A stretch of DNA of 21,150 nucleotides from Bacteroidales bacterium UBA1628 (GTDB taxonomy: Bacteria; Bacteroidota; Bacteroidia; Bacteroidales; UBA932), in contig DCMG01000062.1 in the NCBI GenBank assembly GCA_002321335.1, positions 1 through 21,150 on the forward strand. Reading direction: 5' to 3'. The notes beneath the pieces were generated by a model. It had not been told where the DNA came from. It ran no database searches and saw nothing but the letters and a program-made list of their open reading frames with translations. Both the position numbers and the translations under genes were made by a program. Positions 14,866 to 21,150 of the stretch are shown in pieces (position 1 is the first letter of the stretch; each line of letters starts with the position of its first letter).

Positions 14866-16074
14866 ATGCATCTGCCTCTTTTCATAGCACGACGGTACTT
14901 GTTCGCGAAGAAGTCACACAATGTGATCAACATCATCTCCGCGATCAGTGCCGTCGGCATGGCTATAGGGACAGCTGCATTGATCATCATCCTTTCGATT
15001 TACAACGGTTTCGACGAGCTGGTTAAATCCACCCTCAGCAACGTCGAGCCGGACATACTCATCACACCCGCCAAAGGCAAGGTCTTCATCCCCGAAGGCG
15101 AGGCATTCGACCGAATCAAACAGAGTCCATTAGTCGGGGAATATGATCTCATACTTCAAGAGAATGTGTTCGTGGACTATGACGGGCATCAGGGAATAGC
15201 CAAGGCCAAGGGTGTGGACAGTGCCTTCGAGGCAGACTCTCCTCTCGCGGAACACATCACCAACGGGGAGTTCTCGCTGCACAAAGGGCAACTTCCCCAA
15301 ATGGTTGTCGGCGCGGGCCTGGCCTACAAGATGGGCATGAATCCGGCATTCCTCGCATCCGCGGAACTATATTTCCCGATTAAAGACAGAAACTTTTCGC
15401 TTGCAAACCCAGCGGCCTCCATCGAATCCGTGCGGATGCGCCCTGCGGGAATATTCTCGGTCAACCAGCAGATTGACGATGATCTGATGATTGTGCCTAT
15501 AGAGGAGATGAGGAGGCTGCTCGGCTACGAGGAGGAGGTCTCGGGGGTTGAGATCAGACTGGCGGAAGGCTCGGCGGCGAAAGAAGTCAGGGCCGCGATC
15601 AAGCATATTCAGAAAGAATTAGGTCCTGATTTCAAGGTATTGGACCGCTTCCGCCAGAACCCTTCGCTCTACAAGATGATGCGCTACGAGAAGGCCGCCA
15701 TCTACCTCATCCTCATCTTCGTCATCATCATCATCGCCCTGAACATCTTCGGCAGCATCACGATGCTCATCATCGAGAAGAAGGACGACATCGAGACCTA
15801 CCGCAGTCTCGGAGCCACGGACAAGATGCTCCGACGCACATTCACTCTTGAAGGCTGGCTGATCTCGCTTCTCGGCCTCGCCGCCGGCCTCGTCATCGGC
15901 ATAGGCTTCTCCCTCGCCCAGCAGCACTTCGGCTTCATCAAGATGCCCGGCAGCTTCCTCGTGAACGCCTATCCGGTCATCCTCCAATGGCAGGATGTCC
16001 TCGCCACCGTCGCCGGCGTGGCCATCGTCGGCTACATCATCGCCCTCCTTCCTGTCCGCCGCAACATCCGGTAA
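14866..16074 (+). CDS. LolC/LolE-type (FtsX-like) ABC transporter permease
   Basis: 402 residues with the topology of lipoprotein-release permeases. There is one N-terminal membrane helix (about 22-47, AISAVGMAIGTAALIIILS), a large periplasmic domain (about 50-270), and three C-terminal helices (about 275-297, 325-350, 375-397). The FtsX-domain signature MLIIEKKDDIETYRSLGAT follows the second helix. The N-terminal start FIARRYLFAKKSHNVINIIS is typical of LolC/E. LolCDE extracts lipoproteins from the inner membrane; a LolD ATPase is not adjacent, so the partner must be elsewhere. It follows glnS by 7 nt. Pairing glnS with this gene is by spacing, not function. A poly-Ile stretch (VIIIIAL) lies in helix 2. 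Confidence 0.9.
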   Translation: MHLPLFIARRYLFAKKSHNVINIISAISAVGMAIGTAALIIILSIYNGFDELVKSTLSNVEPDILITPAKGKVFIPEGEAFDRIKQSPLVGEYDLILQENVFVDYDGHQGIAKAKGVDSAFEADSPLAEHITNGEFSLHKGQLPQMVVGAGLAYKMGMNPAFLASAELYFPIKDRNFSLANPAASIESVRMRPAGIFSVNQQIDDDLMIVPIEEMRRLLGYEEEVSGVEIRLAEGSAAKEVRAAIKHIQKELGPDFKVLDRFRQNPSLYKMMRYEKAAIYLILIFVIIIIALNIFGSITMLIIEKKDDIETYRSLGATDKMLRRTFTLEGWLISLLGLAAGLVIGIGFSLAQQHFGFIKMPGSFLVNAYPVILQWQDVLATVAGVAIVGYIIALLPVRRNIR

Positions 16075-16085
16075 GCATCTGTCGC

Positions 16086-16414
16086 CCCGATAAACTCTTT
16101 CTAGACAACACCAATAAAATGTGTGCCTTCTCCGGCAACGTGCAGATTGGAACAACAAGGGAAACTTCTTTCATGTATCAGTTATCTGTGGCACACGAAG
16201 TGGCACCACCTTCAAAAGGCGATTTCAAAATAGACGGGAAATACCTGTTTGAGTCAGGCGGCAGGAAAAAAATCATTTGAGCAGATCAAAGATGAGGGAA
16301 ACAGTTATCTTGCGATAGACTCAGTAGAGACTGGCAACGGCAACAGAATTCCCTCTCTGGCTTTTCGGCTTCATCGGACAGAACACCTTTGCCCAAAATC
16401 CGGCTTCAGAATGA
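16086..16414 (+). pseudogene. C-terminal remnant of an AAA-type ATP-binding protein, two frameshifts
   Basis: PDKLFLDNTNKMCAFSG and VQIGTTRETSFMYQLSVAHE open the remnant 12 nt after the permease stop. KIDGKYLFESGGRKK follows. At a run of seven A (16266-16272) the frame shifts, and SFEQIKDEGNSYLAIDSVE and TGNGNRIP continue in the next frame. A second shift after CCC leads to LWLFGFIGQNTF and a TGA at 16412-16414. These pieces in order match the end of the DUF4143-related AAA ATPases of Bacteroidetes (…GNRIPLWLFGFLY type). The ATPase domain itself is absent. It is decayed accessory DNA. From 16415 to 16461 I see nothing. Confidence 0.65.
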
Positions 16415-16461
16415 ACCGCATTCAAACTGAAACCGGATGCAATTATCGCAAAGATGAATGG

Positions 16462-18576
16462 CTACTTTGCTTTCTTAAGAATGATCTCGTCGGTGACGCC
16501 GTTGTTGGAGACGACGCGGAAGGTGTCCTCGTCTGTCTTCAGACGAACGGCAGGGAAAGTCCATACAACGCCGCTGGATTCACCTGAGGATGTCAGACGG
16601 GTCACCTGACGGCCATTCTGATAGAGAATAAGGTACTTGGCGTTGCTGTACACCTTAATGCACAGATCCTTGCCAGACGGGAAACTTTCCAGACGGCGTG
16701 ATGTGATGTGGACAGTGGTCTCATCCTTGTTCCAAAGGGATTTGTACAGGTAGAACACATCCTTTTTCATCTTTCGGTCGCGAGTCACCAGACCCTTGTC
16801 GTTCATATACTTGCGATCGTTGTTACGAACGAATTTGACCCCGTCCGCAGAATCCATGTAACCTTCCTGACGGTTGGCCACAGGAAAATCAAACAGTATC
16901 CAGACCGAAGTGAAGTTAAGCCAAGGCATGGCCTTGATCTGGCGGGCGTATGACTCGTGGAAACGGTTGCCATATTCCTCAAAGTGCCTCGAGTCATCTT
17001 CCTTGTCACGGATGGCGTCGGCAGGGTTCCACACCTGACAGTAAGGGTTTACGCCGGCCCCATATTCAGAGACATTGACAGGAACACCTGGTTTCAAGCC
17101 ACGCACCTTCTTCATCGCATCTGTGAAGCCACTGAAATCATTCGGAGCCCAGTACCAGCCATAATAGATGTTTTGCGAGCAGAAATCACCCTTTAGGTCC
17201 TTGTAGCCGTCACGCGCAAGTCTCGAACAATCGGTGAAACCCACAAAGCGGTCAGGATCAAGCTTCTTGGTGAAATCGTAGAGCCTTTCGGTCTCCCTTA
17301 CAACTCTTTCCTCATCAAGCGGTCCCTGAAGGTCACTGTTGTTTCCCCAAGTATCCAGTTCGTTCCACATACCCCAGAACGCTATGGAAGGGTGGTTGTA
17401 AAGATTGTTCACCATCTCCTTCATCTGATGATGGATATTGTTGAAATAGGCCTGCGTGGCATCCGTTCCGCAGACATTCACCCAAGGAATCTCTGTCTGG
17501 ACGACAATGCCAAGAGAGTCGCAGAGCTGGAACGCGAAATCATTGTGCGGATAATGGGCAAGCCGGAGGAAATTGGCGCCGAGCTCCTTGACGATGCGGT
17601 AGTCGCGCCGGTAATCGGCCGGTGTCAGAGCCGAAGCCTTGCCGTCAGCATCCTGATGCATAGCCACACCACGGAGCGGATAAGGATGTCCGTTCAAAAG
17701 GAAGCCCCTCTCCGGATCCATCTCTATCGACCGATACCCCACCTTTGTCTCGGCGATGTCCATCATTCGCTTTCCCCTGAAAAGCTCAACCCTGATCGTG
17801 TAAAGGTACGGATCTTTCGTGCCCTCCCAAAGGTGCATGCCGGAAAGGATGAACTCATGGTCGAAGTCATATTCGGAAAAAGCCGCGACAGGAATCTCAC
17901 GGTCAGCCTGATATCCCAGTCTGCCGTCAGCCTCAAGCAGTTGGACGCGGACCAGAATGTTTGCGTCCTTGCCGCTCGCGTTTATCAGTTTCGCCTTCAC
18001 ATTGGTGACCACCTTTTTCTTGGTGACCACCGGGGTCTCGCAGCGAAGTCTGTACATTCCGTAATCTTCCGGCGAGAAATAGACATCATCCATGACGAGA
18101 AGCCAGGCCGGATTATGAAGACCACCGTTCTTATTGAAATCCGAAGTGACCGGAATCATTTCCAAATCCTCAGAGTTGTCGCAAGTCACCTCTATCCTGT
18201 TTATTCCCTTGACCAAAGCCTCGGTTATGTCAACGGAAAATGGTGTATAGCCTCCTTTATGGGCAGCGACCTGTTCTCCGTTGACCTTCACCACCGCCGC
18301 CTGCGCGGCGCCCTCGAAGAAAAGGTAGTGCGTCTTTTTCAGATCGGTTATCCGCAGATCGCAACGGTAGGTCGCCTTGCCACGGTAATAATAAGGGGAA
18401 TGGCCGTCTTCGGCGTTATAGGAATGCGGCACCGTCACGGTCTGCCAGGTGGATCCGTCCTTGCTGAATTCCCATTCTTTCAACTGTTCCTGACGGAATC
18501 CACGGATCTGAGCCCCCATCGGGAGGACGGAAAAGAGAATCGCCGCGATGACGGCGCAGAATAAATGTCTTTTCAT
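16462..18576 (-). CDS. Secreted glycoside hydrolase family 2 enzyme (beta-galactosidase-like)
   Basis: 704 residues from the ATG at 18576. The frame also opens at 18597 (MRKSFIL added), but a -7 box at 18605-18612 would then leave almost no leader, and MKRHLFCAVIAAILFSVLP is a normal signal peptide. Domain order is GH2: an N-terminal sugar-binding jelly roll (WEFSKDGSTWQTVTVPHSYN), an immunoglobulin-like domain, and a TIM barrel starting at RGVAMHQDADGKAS. The acid/base Glu406 lies in WGMWNELD and the nucleophile Glu504 in NVSEYGAG. RLAHYPHND is also typical. It probably cleaves beta-galactosides or related glycans in the periplasm; the exact sugar is unclear. The C-terminus (about 110 residues) carries an extra beta domain. 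It is divergent from the sulfatase-like gene. Confidence 0.92.
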   Translation of the reverse strand: MKRHLFCAVIAAILFSVLPMGAQIRGFRQEQLKEWEFSKDGSTWQTVTVPHSYNAEDGHSPYYYRGKATYRCDLRITDLKKTHYLFFEGAAQAAVVKVNGEQVAAHKGGYTPFSVDITEALVKGINRIEVTCDNSEDLEMIPVTSDFNKNGGLHNPAWLLVMDDVYFSPEDYGMYRLRCETPVVTKKKVVTNVKAKLINASGKDANILVRVQLLEADGRLGYQADREIPVAAFSEYDFDHEFILSGMHLWEGTKDPYLYTIRVELFRGKRMMDIAETKVGYRSIEMDPERGFLLNGHPYPLRGVAMHQDADGKASALTPADYRRDYRIVKELGANFLRLAHYPHNDFAFQLCDSLGIVVQTEIPWVNVCGTDATQAYFNNIHHQMKEMVNNLYNHPSIAFWGMWNELDTWGNNSDLQGPLDEERVVRETERLYDFTKKLDPDRFVGFTDCSRLARDGYKDLKGDFCSQNIYYGWYWAPNDFSGFTDAMKKVRGLKPGVPVNVSEYGAGVNPYCQVWNPADAIRDKEDDSRHFEEYGNRFHESYARQIKAMPWLNFTSVWILFDFPVANRQEGYMDSADGVKFVRNNDRKYMNDKGLVTRDRKMKKDVFYLYKSLWNKDETTVHITSRRLESFPSGKDLCIKVYSNAKYLILYQNGRQVTRLTSSGESSGVVWTFPAVRLKTDEDTFRVVSNNGVTDEIILKKAK

Positions 18577-18604
18577 CAAGATGAATGATTTACGCATAAT
18601 TAGG

Positions 18605-18612
18605 CAAAGTTA
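18605..18612 (-). promoter_or_regulatory. -7 promoter element for the GH2 gene
   Basis: TAACTTTG on the minus strand matches TAnnTTTG and lies 28 nt before the ATG at 18576. The -33 region is weak (TTAAG). It favours 18576 over 18597 as the start. Confidence 0.5.
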
Positions 18613-18633
18613 GCAATAATCATCGGAATTTCT

Positions 18634-18641
18634 TAACTTCG
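18634..18641 (+). promoter_or_regulatory. Candidate -7 element for the sulfatase-like gene
   Basis: TAACTTCG differs at one position from TAnnTTTG and lies 28 nt before the ATG at 18670. With the GH2 element it forms a near-symmetrical divergent pair within 37 bp. Confidence 0.35.
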
Positions 18642-18669
18642 CACCCATAATCAACAATCATTTCATCAT

Positions 18670-20856
18670 ATGAACAGGAATTGCTTAAGAAACCAAGACA
18701 AAACCGAAGTGGTTCACGACTGGTTCAGAAGTTTCGCTCCGGTATTCATCACTTTCTCCGTCGCGATTGGCTTCATCACAAGGATAATCCTGCTGTTCGT
18801 ACCTCCTACCGTGGTCGGATTCACTGTTGCCGAGTGGGCGAAGATATTCCTGCTGGGTTTCGTCAACGATATAGCCTTCTCGGTGCTGGCGCTGGCTCCG
18901 GCACTTCTGATCCATGCCACACTGAACGACGCCAAATACAGAAAGCCACTCAGTGTCATCATAGGAGCAGCGCTGCTCGCCTTCACGGTGTATTCATTCC
19001 TGCCTTCCAACATATTCACTGAATATGGCTCCGTCGTTCCTGCGATCGCGCGATCACTATCGGCCCTGCTGCTCTGCGGCTTCTGCCTCAGGCTGTTCAT
19101 TCCTGGCATACGGAAGGGCTGGTGCAAGGTCGGGCTGCTGCTCACGATGGGTCTGTATATTCTTCTGATGATAGTCAACGCCGTCTCGGAATGCGTCTTC
19201 TGGAACGAGTTCGGCTTACGCTACAACTTCATTGCAGTCGATTACCTTGTCTACACCAACGAGGTGTTCGGGAATATCATGGAGTCATACCCTGTCATAC
19301 CTATGTTCCTCGGGGTGCTTCTGGTGGCAGTGATCATCTGCTGGAAACTGTTCAGAAATAAAGCTTTCGGCAATGCCGGCAACGGTGGTGCGATTCCGTT
19401 TCTGGCAACCTTCGTCATCTATGCGCTCCTGTTCATGGGAAGTTTCTTCTGGCTGCGGTTCAGCTACCGCAACCTCCAGAGCGGCAACAACTATGCGACA
19501 GAGCTTCAGTGCAACGGATGCTGGAACTTCCTTGAAGCCTACAGCAGCAGCACTCTTGAATATGACAGGTTCTACCAGATGCTTCCTGCCGATGAGGCCT
19601 CGGCACTCAAACTTGCGCTTTGCAATCAGGTCACTGAGCCTTCATATTCGGTCACTGAGCCTGTCGAAGTGACCGGACAGGATGGCTCGGCGGTCACATC
19701 GGCAGACTCAGTGACCGTCGCAAACAGCAACGGAACACAAATAATCCGTGACACAGTCCCAGCCATCAAAAAGAACATTGTGGTGATAGCCGTGGAGAGC
19801 CTGAGTGCCGACTTCCTCTCCGCCTACGGCAACGAAGACGGCATCACCCCGAACCTCGACACACTGATCGAAAAGAGTCTCGTGTTCGACAACCTTTACG
19901 CCGCCGGCAACCGTTCCGTGCGCGGCCTTGAGGCCCTCACCCTCTGCCTTCCTCCGAGCGCCGGAGAAAGCCTAATCAAACGGCCTGGCAACACCGGCCT
20001 GTTCTCAACCGGGACAGTGCTGAGGGCAAACGGCTACACCACCTCATTCATCTACGGAGGCGACAGCTATTTTGACAATATGCGCACCTACTTCTCCGGT
20101 AACGGATTCGAGATCATCGACAAGACCAGCTACCCGAAAGAGGACATCACGTTCGCAAACATCTGGGGCACCTGCGATGAGGATTCGTACAGAGTGGCTC
20201 TGAAAGAGTTCGACAAGAAGGCCGAGAGCGGCACTCCGTTCCACGCTATCATATTCACAATCAGCAATCACCGCCCGTACACATTCCCGGAAGGGAAGAT
20301 CACCTACGATGGTGAGATAAAGTCGCGCTCCGCCGCCGTGAAGTACACCGATTTCACCATCGGGCAGTTCCTCGCCCAGGCCTCACGCAAGCCTTGGTTC
20401 GCTAACACCGTCTTCGTCATCGTGGCCGACCACTGCGCCTCCAGCGCCGGCAAGACCAGCATCCCGGTGGACAAGTACCACATCCCGGCGATCGTATATT
20501 CCCCGGGCTTCATACGCCCTCGAAGGGTGGAGAAACTCTGCTCTCAGATCGACCTGATGCCGACCGTCTTCTCCCTGTTGCACTTCTCCTACGACTCTAA
20601 GTTCTACGGCCAGGACATACTCGCTCCTGAATATAACCAAAGAGCCTTCATGGCCACCTATCAGGACCTTGGCTACTACAGTGATGATGTCCTCACCATC
20701 CTATCCCCTGTCCGCAGAGTCCAACAGTTCGACGTGACTCTGACCGAGCCTTGGCATCACACCGAGACCCCTAAAGTTGCCCAAGCTGACTCTCTCGTGA
20801 AAGAGGCCCAAGCCTTCTACCAGACAGTCAACCTCAGCCCTTTAGCAAAGGAATAG
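18670..20856 (+). CDS. LtaS-like membrane sulfatase/phosphoglycerol transferase family protein
   Basis: 728 residues. The first 270 hold about six membrane helices (VFITFSVAIGFITRIILLFV, IFLLGFVNDIAFSVLALAPA, GLLLTMGLYILLMIVNAV, FLGVLLVAVIICWKLF and others). A periplasmic alkaline-phosphatase-superfamily domain begins at NIVVIAVESLSADF (about residue 368). NRSVRGLEALTLCLPPS follows; the family usually has Thr where Ser416 stands. VIVADHCASS with Asp587 and His588 ligates metal near the C-terminus. Relatives transfer phosphoglycerol or phosphoethanolamine to envelope glycans. A linker of about 50 residues before the catalytic domain (VTEPSYSVTEPVEVTGQDG region) is coded by a REP-like repeat. 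The stop is 7 nt from the end of the opposing PAS gene. Confidence 0.9.
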   Translation: MNRNCLRNQDKTEVVHDWFRSFAPVFITFSVAIGFITRIILLFVPPTVVGFTVAEWAKIFLLGFVNDIAFSVLALAPALLIHATLNDAKYRKPLSVIIGAALLAFTVYSFLPSNIFTEYGSVVPAIARSLSALLLCGFCLRLFIPGIRKGWCKVGLLLTMGLYILLMIVNAVSECVFWNEFGLRYNFIAVDYLVYTNEVFGNIMESYPVIPMFLGVLLVAVIICWKLFRNKAFGNAGNGGAIPFLATFVIYALLFMGSFFWLRFSYRNLQSGNNYATELQCNGCWNFLEAYSSSTLEYDRFYQMLPADEASALKLALCNQVTEPSYSVTEPVEVTGQDGSAVTSADSVTVANSNGTQIIRDTVPAIKKNIVVIAVESLSADFLSAYGNEDGITPNLDTLIEKSLVFDNLYAAGNRSVRGLEALTLCLPPSAGESLIKRPGNTGLFSTGTVLRANGYTTSFIYGGDSYFDNMRTYFSGNGFEIIDKTSYPKEDITFANIWGTCDEDSYRVALKEFDKKAESGTPFHAIIFTISNHRPYTFPEGKITYDGEIKSRSAAVKYTDFTIGQFLAQASRKPWFANTVFVIVADHCASSAGKTSIPVDKYHIPAIVYSPGFIRPRRVEKLCSQIDLMPTVFSLLHFSYDSKFYGQDILAPEYNQRAFMATYQDLGYYSDDVLTILSPVRRVQQFDVTLTEPWHHTETPKVAQADSLVKEAQAFYQTVNLSPLAKE
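19629..19717. repeat. REP-like palindromic repeat inside a coding sequence
   Basis: CGGTCAC (19649-19655) and GTGACCG (19669-19675) flank the core TGAGCCTGTCGAA, the sequence of a REP-type element widespread in Bacteroidetes. A partial copy (GGTCACTGAGCCT) precedes it at 19629, and CTCAGTGACCG (19707-19717) is an inverted 11-bp match to the main copy. The coding frame is kept, giving VTEP and VEVT in a linker. Confidence 0.7.
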
Positions 20857-20863
20857 TAAGACT

Positions 20864-21150
20864 TTACTCCCGGACATAGTGTGGCATTCCGACGGGGGTA
20901 ACAATGGAGATTTCGCAAAGCCCGCCAACAACGCCATTCGTTTTCCATGCGCTTTGGAATATGAATTTGTGAACTCCATGCTTTTCGATGGTATAGCAAT
21001 TCGTGCCACCAGTCTCCAACAGATGCCGTATTATACCGGCTGAGCGTTCCCCATGGCAATCGAAAAGATTCTTCCCGATCAGGCTGCCGTGTTTCTTATA
21101 CTGTTCCACAGCCGGATCGTTCTGATAAATTATAACACCGTCCCTATCAC
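20864..21150 (-). CDS. PAS-domain protein, 5' end beyond the window
   Basis: About 95 codons are visible, ending in a TAA at 20864-20866. VIIYQNDPAVEQYKKHGSLI, GKNLFDCHGERSAGIIRHLL, ETGGTNCYTIEKHGVHKFIF and GLCEISIVTPVGMPHYVRE fit the PAS fold: a first strand, the helical Fα segment and the closing sheet. Similar small PAS proteins, sensing an unknown ligand, are common in Bacteroidetes. The frame is open to the window edge, so the start is not seen. It is convergent with the sulfatase-like gene, leaving no room for a separate terminator. Confidence 0.7.
   Translation of the reverse strand, partial: DRDGVIIYQNDPAVEQYKKHGSLIGKNLFDCHGERSAGIIRHLLETGGTNCYTIEKHGVHKFIFQSAWKTNGVVGGLCEISIVTPVGMPHYVRE

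Larger units (their letters stand above)
201..20962. repeat. Dispersed GAATAT hexamer, about 74 copies
   Basis: Counting by eye on both strands gives about 74 copies of GAATAT/ATATTC, roughly one per 290 bp, first at 201 and last at 20957-20962. They lie in genes in all frames and between genes. Seven form the palindrome GAATATTC. Two gaps stand out: 1369-2190, containing the invertase, and about 15615-16970. See the findings. Confidence 0.75.

Noticed and set aside
15619..16158. 179-codon open frame antisense to the permease gene
   Set aside because: It is highly acidic low-complexity sequence produced by the complementary strand of membrane-helix codons; the permease is well supported.
17392..18564. 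390-codon open frame antisense to the GH2 gene
   Set aside because: It mirrors the GH2 coding frame, has no recognisable domain, and the GH2 reading has a signal peptide and both catalytic glutamates.

Overview
The window looks like a chromosomal segment from a member of the Bacteroidales with a genome of roughly 50% G+C. Several genes are preceded by the Bacteroidetes-type promoter (TTTG or TTG, 19-20 nt, then TAnnTTTG), there is no Shine-Dalgarno signal at the starts, and an Mpi-type serine invertase, a lipoprotein serpin and a GH2 enzyme are present. I cannot name the genus.

Layout. 1-1334 (-): 5' two thirds of htpG (Hsp90). 1445-5300: an accessory, partly decayed island. It holds an Mpi-family DNA invertase (-), a 52-bp degenerate tandem repeat, a specificity-domain fragment of a type IIG restriction-modification enzyme (+), an intact hipBA toxin-antitoxin pair (+) with its own promoter and operator-like repeats, a 51-bp degenerate repeat with a hairpin, a C-terminal fragment of the same kind of type IIG enzyme in the opposite orientation (-), and a frameshifted C-terminal scrap of an acyl-CoA ligase (-). 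5404-6432 (+): agmatine deiminase. 6455-9296 (-): a VWA-domain lipoprotein, a probable outer-membrane beta-barrel protein and a YbaK/PrdX-type editing-domain protein, closely spaced. 9416-10501 (-): exported metallophosphoesterase. 10609-11286 (+): small alpha/beta-hydrolase. 11287-11719: about 430 bp without a recognisable gene, rich in small palindromes. 11720-12988 (+): lipoprotein serpin. 13182-16074 (+): glnS followed by a LolC/E-type permease, an apparent operon. 16086-16414 (+): a twice-frameshifted C-terminal remnant of an ATP-binding protein. 16462-18576 (-): secreted GH2 glycosidase. 18670-20856 (+): membrane sulfatase/LtaS-like enzyme carrying a REP-like repeat inside its coding sequence. 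20864-21150 (-): partial PAS-domain protein.

How parts fit together. glnS and the permease share a transcript on spacing. hipB and hipA overlap by 4 nt and are probably autoregulated. The two type IIG fragments face each other on opposite strands with hipBA between them, as if an inversion had split and rearranged a restriction gene. The other genes are mostly single-gene units for envelope, carbohydrate or housekeeping functions.

The most unusual signal is not a gene. The hexamer GAATAT (either strand) occurs about 74 times by eye in 21 kb, where about 9 are expected from base composition. It appears in all reading frames and in intergenic DNA, and it bends codon choice: 20 of 23 Glu-Tyr pairs are written GAA TAT, and the rare Ile codon ATA recurs before TTC. 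I know of no assigned function for such a motif here.
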